Below, piece by piece: positions 1 to 7,293 of a DNA stretch of 40,118 nt. Source of the DNA: an uncultured bacterium (GTDB lineage: Bacteria > Cyanobacteriota > Vampirovibrionia > Gastranaerophilales > Gastranaerophilaceae); contig CASFNW010000015.1 of assembly GCA_949296245.1 (NCBI GenBank), positions 1 to 40,118 on the forward strand, read 5' to 3'. The notes beneath the pieces were generated by a model. The model saw only the letters and a program-made list of their open reading frames with translations, was not told the origin of the DNA and ran no database searches. The position numbers were made by a program, and so were the translations under genes. How positions within the stretch are numbered: the first letter of the stretch is position 1; every line of letters begins with the position of its first letter.

Positions 1-11
1 TTTTTTCTTAC

Positions 12-97
12 GTTCATTTTCTTTCTTTTCCCTCCATTTTGACTTGACATTTAGTCAACTCAAAACGGAGTCCTTGATTAAAAGAAAGAAAACGAAC
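12..97. repeat. Nested inverted repeat (about 86 bp hairpin)
   Basis: The arm at 12-29 is complementary to 80-97 over 18 nt with one mismatch. An inner arm at 32-48 pairs with 54-70 at 15 of 17 positions around a 5-nt loop. Together they can fold into one long hairpin. No credible coding frame crosses it. It opens a gene-free stretch (1-507) that holds two further palindromic structures. The element may continue upstream of the window. It could be a terminator-like structure, a miniature mobile element or a structured RNA; the sequence does not decide. Confidence 0.7.
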
Positions 98-180
98 CAT
101 ACCCTAAAGGGCATCCTGATATGTACGGCTCGTACCTCGCCTACATCTCAAGCAAAGAAAGAAAAGAACGCTAATTAAAA

Positions 181-260
181 CAGACTCTAATGTATTTATC
201 TTCAAAATTTTCTAAACGCTGACGCTAACGAAAATTTTGTTCGTAAATACAATGAGTCTG
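181..260. repeat. Inverted repeat, 80 bp, with nested AT-rich stem
   Basis: The outer arms CAGACTC (181-187) and GAGTCTG (254-260) continue inward through TGTATTTA/TAAATACA with a 2-nt mismatch. An inner pair, AAAATTTTC and GAAAATTTT, closes a GC-richer loop near 215-229. The whole segment can extrude as a long stem. No coding frame is supported. It lies directly beside the three-hairpin cluster at 262-323, so the two may be parts of one element. Confidence 0.65.
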
Positions 261-261
261 T

Positions 262-323
262 AATCAAGGTTACAACGGCAAAGCCGTATTACACTTCGTG
301 TGCAGCTTCGCTGCTAATTGATT
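262..323. repeat. Three-hairpin cluster closed by an outer stem
   Basis: Three short perfect hairpins follow each other: ACGGC-aaa-GCCGT (275-287), ACAC-ttc-GTGT (291-301) and GCAGC-ttc-GCTGC (302-314). AATCAA (262-267) can pair with TTGATT (318-323) and close them into a cloverleaf-like multiloop. It is not a tRNA: there is no anticodon arm of the right size and no T-loop consensus. On the minus strand the last two loops become GAA, the triloop also seen in the structured element at 11868-12333. Confidence 0.6.
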
Positions 324-507
324 TTCTCATAATAAATATTATCAGCCATTCAGTCTGACAATCCAAAGCAGTACAGGCCAAACCGGATTAAAATCAATAC
401 AATTATTTTTTTAACTTTTGTAAAGTTTGTTACATTATTGGCAATTTTTCTTAATCACATGTTTTTATTTAAGTATAGAGTTTTAGTTTAAAGGAAATTT
501 ATAATTT

Positions 508-756
508 ATGACATTTGAAATTCCAAAACTAAATATGTTTCAACAGCCGGTACAGCAAGTTGGTACTATAGGTACCCGCGGTACAGAACAAGTTGGCGGA
601 ACACGACAAGCAGGCGGCACCTACGGGGCACCGGGTGCAGCAGGCGGCTCAGCAGTAGACAGAGAACTCGCGGATGTGAGAAGATTTATCGGACCATATA
701 ATGGCACAGGCGAACTGCAGCCGAAACACGATGCAAATCTATGCTTCATGGCATAA
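508..756 (+). CDS. Small Gly-rich orphan protein, 82 aa
   Basis: Function not recognised. The frame starts with ATG; AAGGA about 12 nt upstream is the only ribosome-binding candidate. The N-terminus (MTFEI) is followed by a low-complexity Gly/Thr/Ala region from about residue 17 to 48 with repeated GGT-like units. A more ordinary C-terminal segment (about 50-82) contains RRFIGPYNG. No membrane segment or signal peptide is visible. The gene ends just before a strong bidirectional terminator, which supports it as a real transcription unit. The convergent neighbour at 812-1072 also begins M-[S/T]-F-E-I, so the two small proteins may share an N-terminal motif. Probably lineage-restricted. Confidence 0.6.
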   Translation: MTFEIPKLNMFQQPVQQVGTIGTRGTEQVGGTRQAGGTYGAPGAAGGSAVDRELADVRRFIGPYNGTGELQPKHDANLCFMA

Positions 757-773
757 TATATATTAAATAAATT

Positions 774-813
774 AAAAAATAGACCTTGAAGTTAATTTCA
801 AGGTCTATTTTTT
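774..813. terminator. Bidirectional intrinsic terminator
   Basis: A perfect stem joins the A-rich arm ending TAGACCTTGAA (to 790) with TTCAAGGTCTA (797-807) and a T-run to 813. A-runs on the left and T-runs on the right let it work in both directions. It sits between the convergent genes 508-756 and 812-1072 and touches the stop codon of the latter. Confidence 0.85.
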
Positions 814-1072
814 ATGAACTTCTGGGTTTTTTAAACATTTTTATAAAATCAGCTGCTTTTTTTAGGATACCGTCATCCTCTATTGCATCTTCAGGAACAA
901 AAATATCATTTTCATCGCTGGATTGGAATACATCAACCTCTTCTTTTTTCTTTTTTTCATCTTTTTTTCTGCGCTGAAAGTAGCCCAAATTTCCGCCGCC
1001 GCCATTGTTGCGCATGTTCTGGGCTTCTTGGATTCCGAATTTCGGACTAGGACCGTTGATTTCAAAAGACAT
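812..1072 (-). CDS. Small charged orphan protein, 86 aa
   Basis: Function not recognised. The N-terminus MSFEINGPSPKFGIQEAQ contains a PKFG motif of the kind common at the start of small Gastranaerophilales proteins. A Gly stretch (residues 24-27) follows, then a Lys/Glu-rich segment (RRKKDEKKKKEEVDVF) and an acidic part ending in a short amphipathic helix (KKAADFIKMFKK). No signal peptide or membrane span is visible, so it is probably cytosolic. The ribosome-binding site is weak (GGCTGG). It is convergent with 508-756 and shares its terminator. Small size and compositional bias keep confidence moderate. Confidence 0.6.
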   Translation of the reverse strand: MSFEINGPSPKFGIQEAQNMRNNGGGGNLGYFQRRKKDEKKKKEEVDVFQSSDENDIFVPEDAIEDDGILKKAADFIKMFKKPRSS

Positions 1073-1444
1073 TTTTTACCAGCCGGATAATTTTATTTAG
1101 TGACACAGAAAGATAATAAGTTCTATATATATTATATACTATTTTTGTAATAAATTAAAGCCCTTTTGGCTACAGCATTTACAGGATTTAAATTATTACT
1201 TTAAACTTGTTAAGAGTTGATAAACATATTAAAACAACGGACTTTTTCATTATTCCCATAAATTTAAATAGCCCGTAAAGGTAACCTTAAGTGGTAATGA
1301 TTTTTTACAGGTTTCACAGTAATAATACGGCATAAGATGTTAATTATCGTAAATTGGATTTTAATCCATTAAAAAGTTGTGTGCTTATACGGCACCGGAA
1401 CTGGGTAAATCCGATTTTCAGTTTGTTTAATTAAGGAGGGAAAG
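1073..1444. other. 372-nt gene-free leader region before the SLH protein gene
   Basis: I see no coding frame or known RNA here. It separates the divergent genes 812-1072 (minus) and 1445 (plus) and must hold promoters for both. A palindrome TGGATT-tt-AATCCA lies at 1355-1368. The 3' end carries an excellent Shine-Dalgarno sequence, AAGGAGG, at 1433-1439. The long leader suits an abundant envelope protein mRNA, but I cannot place the transcription start. Confidence 0.5.
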
Positions 1445-3544
1445 ATGACAATTAACAAACTTACGCTTGCCGCAGCCTTAACAATAGGTTTGATGGCAGG
1501 CACAATGAACTCGGGGATTGCAAGTAATGTAGATATTTCAACTTTAGATATGTCAAAACTTGCTGCTTGCCCAATCTCCGGATGTCAGGCAGATGTAACA
1601 CCTGACACAGCAGTATGCCCGTGCGCACCTGCTGCAGAACCTGACTGCGGATGCAACACAGGATGTGCCGCGCCATGCGACCCTTGCAACACATGTGCAC
1701 CGGTTGATCCGTGCAATCCTTGTGAAGCTGCAGCTCCTTGCGACTGCCAGCCTGTTGTGCAATCGGTTTGTGCTTCGAGAAATCATGACAAATCTTTGTC
1801 AAAGCAGCATTATGCTTATCCGGCTAACGTATACTCCGACAGCCAGATGGTAGGTTCCGAAGCCAATAATGTAATTATCGGCGAAAGCGCAGGCTGCGGA
1901 TGTCCTATTGCTCCGTCTCAAGGTGTAATGGTATCGGATCTGCCGACTTGCGGATGTGATTGCGGTGAAGGTATTACAACCGGTGCTGCAGCAGACATGC
2001 CTGTTATAGGACAATCAATAGACCAGATTATCACAGGAGGTGCAGCTCCTGTTGCAAACACCGGATGCCCTGTAGAAATGCAGACATCATCAGGCATGGA
2101 TGTAATCAAACGCACTATCGTACCTTTCAACCCGCCAATCACAGGCGGCGCATCACCTATCACAAGTGCTTCATCATTTGAAGATGTACCTGCAGGTTTC
2201 TGGGCAGGATGCGATATTAACCTGCTTGCAGAAAATAAAGTCGTTGCCGGTTATCCCGACAGAACATTCAAGCCAAATCTGCCTGTATCACGTGCGGAAA
2301 TAGCTTCAATGGCAGTTAACGGTTTCAACCTCAGAAGCTGCGGCTGTCCGCAAAAAACATTCAAAGATGTACCGGCTGACCACTGGGCAAATCAGGCTAT
2401 CAATACTGCTGTTGCAAACGGCTTAATGGAAGGTTATCCAGGTGATTTATTCAAGCCGAATAAACCGGTAACAAGAGCGGAAGCTATGGTTACACTTGCA
2501 AAAGGCATTCCATGTGAAATGGACAACTGCAAAGCAGATGAAATCTTAAGCAAATACTGTGACGGCAACAAAGTTCCGTCCTGGGCCAAAATTCCGGTAG
2601 CAAAAGCTATTGAATCAGGAGCATTGAATGATGTGCCTAATCCAAACGAAATTCAGGCATGCAAAGATGCAAGCCGTGCTGATGTAGCATCAATGCTTGA
2701 AAGCGTCAGAGTTGCAATGGGCTATTCTAAAAAAGACGTAGCTTACACGGCACCTGACTGCGGATGTACAGGCGGTGCAGCATTTGTGGCAAAAGACGAA
2801 GTTGTAACCATTCCTACACTTTGTCTGAAATTCGAAGACGAAATCAGTGCAAAATCAGCTACTATCGGTGACAGATTTGCCGCAAAAACAACTGAAAGCG
2901 TTACTATAAACGGACAGACCTTCCCTGCAGGTTCTAAAGTTTACGGTAAAGTTACGGAAGTTGAAAGACCTACCGGCAACTGCAAAGGCGGCTTGAAACT
3001 TTCATTTGAAAGAATTCAATGCAAAAATTGCAAAGCAGATTTACCGCAGCAGGTACTGACCGCACAGGTAAAAACAGATAAAAAGCCGAATTTCTTTGCT
3101 AAAGTAATTGAAGCTCCGTTCAACTGGACCGGCGGCGTGTTAGGTACTGTAGGCAGAACTGTGGGCGGCGCAATCGTTTCACTCGGCAATGCTGCCGAAC
3201 ACGTTACTGACGGTGTAGGACTTGCTCTTGGTGAAACTTTCCAGGGACAGCTTCCTGCAGCAGGCAGAAGCTTAATGGATTCAACAAAAGCACTTGTTAA
3301 AGCTCCTATTGATTTGACAAGAACAGCTCTGTCCGGTACTATAGGCCTCTTGCAGCATACCGGAGATGAGGTTGCTTACCTTGTTGACCCGAAAGGCAAC
3401 AGAGTTACCTCTGTAAATCCGAGAGAAAATATAACGGTTGCTTTTGGCTGCAACTCTGTTACAGGATGTGCAGCACCGGTACAGCCTTGTGATCCTTGCA
3501 ACACAAATCCCTGTGATTGTAACAACGACTGCGGATGTAAATAA
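1445..3544 (+). CDS. Cys-rich secreted protein with SLH domains, 699 aa
   Basis: A probable surface or cell-wall-anchored protein. A signal peptide covers about residues 1-27 (K-rich start, AAALTIGLMAG core). Residues 33-105 are packed with Cys in CxC and CxxC spacing (for example CDPCNTCAPVDPC). SLH-type repeats follow: one at about 244-295 (FEDVPAGFWA...GYPDRTFKPN..VSRAE), a second at about 305-356 (FKDVPADHWA...GYPGDLFKPN..VTRAE) and a divergent third at about 365-425. SLH domains bind secondary cell-wall polymers and are typical of cyanobacterial outer-membrane proteins, but no OprB-like porin barrel is evident here. A later region (about 455-560) looks beta-rich, and the chain ends in another Cys cluster, DCGCK. 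By eye there are about 40 Cys in all, unusual for an exported protein. The start is fixed by AAGGAGG 6 nt upstream. Confidence 0.85.
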   Translation: MTINKLTLAAALTIGLMAGTMNSGIASNVDISTLDMSKLAACPISGCQADVTPDTAVCPCAPAAEPDCGCNTGCAAPCDPCNTCAPVDPCNPCEAAAPCDCQPVVQSVCASRNHDKSLSKQHYAYPANVYSDSQMVGSEANNVIIGESAGCGCPIAPSQGVMVSDLPTCGCDCGEGITTGAAADMPVIGQSIDQIITGGAAPVANTGCPVEMQTSSGMDVIKRTIVPFNPPITGGASPITSASSFEDVPAGFWAGCDINLLAENKVVAGYPDRTFKPNLPVSRAEIASMAVNGFNLRSCGCPQKTFKDVPADHWANQAINTAVANGLMEGYPGDLFKPNKPVTRAEAMVTLAKGIPCEMDNCKADEILSKYCDGNKVPSWAKIPVAKAIESGALNDVPNPNEIQACKDASRADVASMLESVRVAMGYSKKDVAYTAPDCGCTGGAAFVAKDEVVTIPTLCLKFEDEISAKSATIGDRFAAKTTESVTINGQTFPAGSKVYGKVTEVERPTGNCKGGLKLSFERIQCKNCKADLPQQVLTAQVKTDKKPNFFAKVIEAPFNWTGGVLGTVGRTVGGAIVSLGNAAEHVTDGVGLALGETFQGQLPAAGRSLMDSTKALVKAPIDLTRTALSGTIGLLQHTGDEVAYLVDPKGNRVTSVNPRENITVAFGCNSVTGCAAPVQPCDPCNTNPCDCNNDCGCK

Positions 3545-3576
3545 TCCACAGAATAAGACCAATCAATCTCGCCTTG

Positions 3577-3614
3577 CAGAAGTGTGCTTTTTATTAAAGC
3601 ACGCTTCTGTTTTT
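3577..3614. terminator. Intrinsic terminator between convergent genes
   Basis: CAGAAGtGTGCTTT pairs with AAAGCACgCTTCTG around a short AT loop, followed by TTTTT. It lies between the SLH gene (plus) and the nitroreductase operon (minus). An A-poor left flank makes it stronger in the plus direction. Confidence 0.8.
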
Positions 3615-3620
3615 ATTGAT

Positions 3621-4247
3621 TTATTTAGACGGTGCATTGCTTACAAGCTGTGCAAAAAGGACTTCTTCACCGAGTTTTAATCCGAGTTTATAGTTTAGTG
3701 CGCTGCTGTTAACCCCGTATAGAAATACAGTGTTTAAGTTGTTTGCAGCACTGTACAAATAAACATTCTGTCCTATAAATCCGCAGTCTACTGCTGCAAG
3801 ATACTTGCTCTGTCTTGCCAGATTTGCTACATACAATAAAATAACAGGTGCCTTAGAACCTATTATGGGACGAATATCTTCTTTAGAAAAAGCTTCCAGC
3901 GTATGCATTTGAGGATTATATTTGTAAATACCGTCTTGTAATGCAACATATATTGTAATCACCTGTGTATTTAGAGCGCTCGGGGCAGTTCTTTTTCCGT
4001 CAGGTCTGTTTTCACCGTCTGCAGCCCACAAAAGCTCAGAGATTTTTTGAAGAGGAACTTCATCTTTAGTAAATTTTGTTGAAGAATGTCTGTTTTTCAA
4101 GGCTTCCATTAACGACATTCCTCCTGTGATTACAGGTTCCGGTAATTTTATATCATCCATAACAACTTTAGAAAATGCACTGCCTGCAGCAATAGACAAC
4201 CCTGCAATAACAGCAAAACAAACAAATAGACTTTTTAATTTTTTCAT
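3621..4247 (-). CDS. Secreted SagB-like nitroreductase-family protein, 208 aa
   Basis: Resembles SagB/ThcOx-type members of the nitroreductase superfamily, flavin-dependent oxidoreductases. Evidence is the early segment SLMEALKNRHSSTKF (Arg/Ser-rich FMN-phosphate site), LSELLWAADGENRPDGKRTAPSA-type content around residues 70-92 (the family's W-A-x-x-G...R..PSA pattern) and the late GQNVYL helix. The N-terminus is a clear signal peptide (MKKLKSLFVCFAVIAGLSIA, cleavage near residue 25-27), so it should act outside the cytoplasm, which is odd for an enzyme that needs FMN. Its start overlaps the stop of the upstream HAD gene by 4 nt (ATGA), so translation is probably coupled. Third gene of a three-gene operon that also encodes a cytosolic nitroreductase. 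Substrate unknown. Confidence 0.75.
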   Translation of the reverse strand: MKKLKSLFVCFAVIAGLSIAAGSAFSKVVMDDIKLPEPVITGGMSLMEALKNRHSSTKFTKDEVPLQKISELLWAADGENRPDGKRTAPSALNTQVITIYVALQDGIYKYNPQMHTLEAFSKEDIRPIIGSKAPVILLYVANLARQSKYLAAVDCGFIGQNVYLYSAANNLNTVFLYGVNSSALNYKLGLKLGEEVLFAQLVSNAPSK

Positions 4248-4948
4248 AATGAACTTACCTTATCTAATTTTGTAAATAACCAATTTCTGTCAAACTCATC
4301 GAAATCCGCAATAATTTCATCCACAGCAGCAACTTTGCTGTATAGTTCTCTTGTTTCCATGGATTCGACTGCAATGATTTTACCTATACCTGCACTATGA
4401 GCAGCTTCTATACCGGAAAGTGCGTCTTCTGCAACTATACAATCACAAGGCGCAAGATTCAGATTTTTTGCTGCCGCAAGATAAATATCCGGTGCCGGTT
4501 TGCCTTTGATTTTTCCGTCATCATAGACGATTTTTTCTATATCAAACCATTTTGCCAGATTAAATTCTTTTATAAAAAATTTAACATTAACCTCTTCTGA
4601 CATTGTTGCAATGGTGTGCGGTATCTCATTTTCACAGAGATAATCAAGAAATTTTTCAACACCTTTTGCAAGTACAAAATGTTCTCTGTCTTTAAGACAC
4701 ATTTCACGGTATATTGCTTCTTTTTCATTCTGACATTTTTCAACAAGTGCTTTATCAGGCTGTTTGCCGATTAAATACCAGATAATATCTTCATTTGTTC
4801 TGCCGAACATATATTTTTGCATTTCTTCATCTGTAAACGGCGTTCCTCTGAGTTTTTTAGAATATTCTCTCCAGGCCTCCTGATGCTTTTTTGAATCCCA
4901 GAAAAGCGTACCGTTAAAATCGAAGATTATGCCTTTATATTTTTTCAT
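4244..4948 (-). CDS. HAD-superfamily hydrolase, beta-phosphoglucomutase-like, 234 aa
   Basis: A haloacid-dehalogenase-fold phosphatase or phosphomutase. Motif I is IIFDFNGTLF (nucleophile D10). The +2 residue is Asn12 instead of the usual Asp general acid, a variant I recall in a subfamily with FDFNGTLF. A helical cap follows, then motif II TIATMSE (about 112-118), motif III K in KGKPAPDIY, and motif IV VAEDALSGIEAAHSAG. I place the start at the ATG at 4948, four nucleotides after the stop of the nitroreductase gene. The frame is open further upstream, but that part overlaps the neighbour and adds 24 residues ahead of the canonical fold. Middle gene of the operon. The phospho-sugar substrate cannot be read from sequence. 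Confidence 0.85.
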   Translation of the reverse strand: MKKYKGIIFDFNGTLFWDSKKHQEAWREYSKKLRGTPFTDEEMQKYMFGRTNEDIIWYLIGKQPDKALVEKCQNEKEAIYREMCLKDREHFVLAKGVEKFLDYLCENEIPHTIATMSEEVNVKFFIKEFNLAKWFDIEKIVYDDGKIKGKPAPDIYLAAAKNLNLAPCDCIVAEDALSGIEAAHSAGIGKIIAVESMETRELYSKVAAVDEIIADFDEFDRNWLFTKLDKVSSL

Positions 4949-4952
4949 ATTA

Positions 4953-5465
4953 TTACCATTTGTTGTAATGTATTTTAGAAGAATCGTAACGTTTCGGACG
5001 GGGCTGTCTTGATTCGGCATACCCGAGTGCTATTAAAGCAAACGGTTTGATATTTTCAGGAAGGTTAAAACGCTGTGAAAAAGCGGCCATTACCTCTTCC
5101 CACGGGTATATCCCCATCCAGCAGGTATCAAGTCCGAGCGCTCTTGCTGCAAGCACCATATTTTCAATAGCGGCAGAACAATCTACCTGATAAAAACCTT
5201 CTGCCAGTTCTTTTTGTGTGTCTCCGCACACCATTATACACACAGGCGCAGTCTCAAGAGATGATGCATAAGGATGCATATTTTTAATTTCATTTATAAT
5301 TTCTTTTTTATTAAAAACTACAAACTCCCATGGCTGCTTGTTGTAACCTGAGGGAGCGAACATGCCCGCTCTTAAAATCTCATCAACTAAATCCGGATTA
5401 ACTTCTTTATCAATATATTTTCTTACGCTTCTTCTGTCATAAATTGTATCGATTGTATTTTCCAT
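4953..5465 (-). CDS. Nitroreductase family protein, 170 aa
   Basis: An FMN-dependent NAD(P)H oxidoreductase of the nitroreductase fold. The hallmarks are RRSVRKY (residues 11-17, FMN phosphate contacts), APSGYNKQPWEFVV (about 37-50), an ENMVLAARALGLDTCWMG helix and an ALGY motif near the end. Length is normal for the short clostridial/cyanobacterial type. I use the ATG at 5465 because AGAGGTG lies just upstream; a GTG two codons earlier is possible but would sit inside that ribosome-binding site. First gene of an operon with a HAD hydrolase and a secreted nitroreductase-like protein. Likely cytosolic; physiological substrate unknown. Confidence 0.88.
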   Translation of the reverse strand: MENTIDTIYDRRSVRKYIDKEVNPDLVDEILRAGMFAPSGYNKQPWEFVVFNKKEIINEIKNMHPYASSLETAPVCIMVCGDTQKELAEGFYQVDCSAAIENMVLAARALGLDTCWMGIYPWEEVMAAFSQRFNLPENIKPFALIALGYAESRQPRPKRYDSSKIHYNKW

Positions 5466-5523
5466 TATCACCTCTGATTGGACTCAAAAAGATTATCAAA
5501 CCATCATTAAAATTCACATACAA

Positions 5524-5532
5524 ATTATATCA
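5524..5532 (-). promoter_or_regulatory. Extended -10 promoter for the nitroreductase operon
   Basis: On the minus strand the sequence reads TG-A-TATAAT, a perfect extended -10 element about 60 nt upstream of the 5465 start. No good -35 hexamer is present, which is acceptable for an extended -10 promoter. Confidence 0.5.
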
Positions 5533-5587
5533 TACAGAATACACTGAGGGGTATTATACTCTCAGGGAGTTTTACAATTTGTTTAGG

Positions 5588-5616
5588 TTGCGGAAGCATA
5601 AAAATTAGAATATAAT
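5588..5616 (+). promoter_or_regulatory. Sigma-70-type promoter for aroCKB
   Basis: TTGCGG (5588-5593), a 17-nt spacer and TATAAT (5611-5616) lie 36 nt before the aroC start codon. This predicts a leader of roughly 30 nt. Spacing and the -10 box are ideal; the -35 matches half of the consensus strongly (TTG). Confidence 0.65.
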
Positions 5617-5651
5617 TGCCTTGTGACAGTATATAGAAAGCTTTTTCAATA

Positions 5652-6761
5652 ATGAATAAATTCAGATTTTTAACCTCGGGAGAATCTCACGGAATGTGCC
5701 TTAACGCAATAATTGAAGGACTTCCTTCACATGTCGGCGTTAATTGTGAATTTATAAATGAAGAACTGGCAAAACGTCAGCAGGGATACGGAAGAGGCGC
5801 CCGTATGCAGATAGAGACGGATAAAGTGCAAATAAAATCCGGTGTCAGATTCGGACAAACAACAGGAGCGCCAATCTGTCTTGAAATACAGAACAAAGAC
5901 TGGCAAAACTGGACAGTGCCAATGTCAATAGAACCGGTTGATATGAATGACCCTGATATACTGGAAGCTGTAAATGCAAAGAAAATAACCCGTGTTCGCC
6001 CAGGACATGCTGATCTTGCCGGTGCACAAAAATATAATCAAAAAGATGTGAGAAACATACTGGAACGCTCAAGCGCAAGAGAAACTGCCTCCCGTGTGGC
6101 GGTAGGTGCAATTGCAAAATGCTTTTTAAAGGAATTCGGAGTTGAATATTCATCAAAGGTTTTGCAGATAGGTAATTCTTTTGAAGAAGATGCAATGCGG
6201 CACGAGATAGACAAGGCAAAAGAAAACGGAGATACACTCGGAGGAAGATTTGAAATAGTATTTAAAAATATTCCGGCCGGTCTCGGTTCTTTTGTTCACT
6301 GGGATAAAAGATTGGATGGCAGATTGGCTCAGGCACTTATGAGCATTCCCGCGGTAAAAGCCGTGGAAATAGGAGCAGGCTGTCTTTGTTCAGCTTTATC
6401 AGGTTCGTCTACACATGATGAAATATTCTATGATACAGACAATGCAAAATATTACAGAAAAACCAACAATGCCGGCGGCATAGAAGGCGGCATGACAAAT
6501 GGCGAAGATATTGTTTTAAAAGTAACAATGAAAGCTATCCCGACAATGAAACAGCCCCTGCAGTCGGTTGATATAGAGACAAAATCATCTTATGCAGCTC
6601 ATTTTGAACGTTCAGACACTTGTGCGGTTGAGGCTTGTGCAATAGTCGGTGAAGCAATGGCTGCAATTATTCTTGCTGATGCATTTTTGGAAAAATTCGG
6701 CGGTGACAGCATTGAGGAAACAAAAACAAATTACAATAATTACATAAAAAATTTAGGATAA
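5652..6761 (+). CDS. aroC: Chorismate synthase, 369 aa
   Basis: Makes chorismate from 5-enolpyruvylshikimate-3-phosphate with reduced FMN, the last shikimate-pathway step, in the cytosol. Family motifs are all visible: GESHG at 10-14, RQQGYGRG at 42-49, RPGHADLAGAQKY at 116-128, ERSSARETASRVAVGAIA at 138-155 and GGMTNGEDI near 275. Length is normal for the family. First gene of aroC-aroK-aroB; aroK begins 4 nt after its stop. The ATG has only a weak ribosome-binding site (AGAAAG), but the N-terminus fits the family exactly. Ends in a short KTNYNNYIKNLG tail. Confidence 0.98.
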   Translation: MNKFRFLTSGESHGMCLNAIIEGLPSHVGVNCEFINEELAKRQQGYGRGARMQIETDKVQIKSGVRFGQTTGAPICLEIQNKDWQNWTVPMSIEPVDMNDPDILEAVNAKKITRVRPGHADLAGAQKYNQKDVRNILERSSARETASRVAVGAIAKCFLKEFGVEYSSKVLQIGNSFEEDAMRHEIDKAKENGDTLGGRFEIVFKNIPAGLGSFVHWDKRLDGRLAQALMSIPAVKAVEIGAGCLCSALSGSSTHDEIFYDTDNAKYYRKTNNAGGIEGGMTNGEDIVLKVTMKAIPTMKQPLQSVDIETKSSYAAHFERSDTCAVEACAIVGEAMAAIILADAFLEKFGGDSIEETKTNYNNYIKNLG

Positions 6762-6765
6762 CATT

Positions 6766-7293
6766 TTGGACAACAAAAAGAACATTGTTTTAATAGGTAT
6801 GATGGGTGCAGGCAAAAGTACAATTGCCCATCTTCTCGATGAAAAATTAAAAGATTTTCAGTATCTTGATATAGACAAAGAAATTGAAAAACTTGCAAAA
6901 AAACATATAGAAGAAATTTTTGCGATTGAAGGAGAAGCCCATTTCAGAAAACTCGAACACGATTTGATTGCAAAATATGCAAATTATCATAATCAGGTAA
7001 TAGCAACAGGCGGCGGAATTGTTGAGAACCCTGATAATATAGAACTTTTAAAGAAAAACAGCGTGATTTTTTATCTTAAAGCTTCTGTTGATGAACTGCT
7101 GGCAAGAGTGCGAAAAACTAATATAAATCATCGTCCTATGCTCAAACACCCTAACCCTAAAGAACGGCTTATTGAATTAATAAAAAAAAGAGAGCCTTTT
7201 TATAAAATGGCTGATTTTGAGATAAATACAGAGAAAAAAGAACTTATAGAAATTGCGAATGAAATAATAGAAAAATATGACACAATTAATTGA
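6766..7293 (+). CDS. aroK: Shikimate kinase, 175 aa
   Basis: Phosphorylates shikimate at O3 with ATP. Walker A is GMMGAGKST (11-19), the shikimate-binding Asp lies in LDIDKEIE (35-37), F60-R61 follows GEAHF, ATGGG sits at 80-84 and the lid Arg is in HRPML (R123). The start is TTG: AGGA ends 7 nt before it inside the aroC stop region, and the next ATG would delete the strand before the P-loop. The 3' end overlaps aroB by 17 nt, indicating coupled translation. Confidence 0.97.
   Translation: MDNKKNIVLIGMMGAGKSTIAHLLDEKLKDFQYLDIDKEIEKLAKKHIEEIFAIEGEAHFRKLEHDLIAKYANYHNQVIATGGGIVENPDNIELLKKNSVIFYLKASVDELLARVRKTNINHRPMLKHPNPKERLIELIKKREPFYKMADFEINTEKKELIEIANEIIEKYDTIN

Noticed and set aside
262..323. 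tRNA-like cloverleaf
   Set aside because: Arm lengths and loops do not fit a tRNA and no T-loop or anticodon arm is present.
4949..5020. N-terminal extension of the HAD hydrolase
   Set aside because: The extra 24 residues overlap the nitroreductase gene and lie ahead of the canonical fold start; the ATG at 4948 is better placed.
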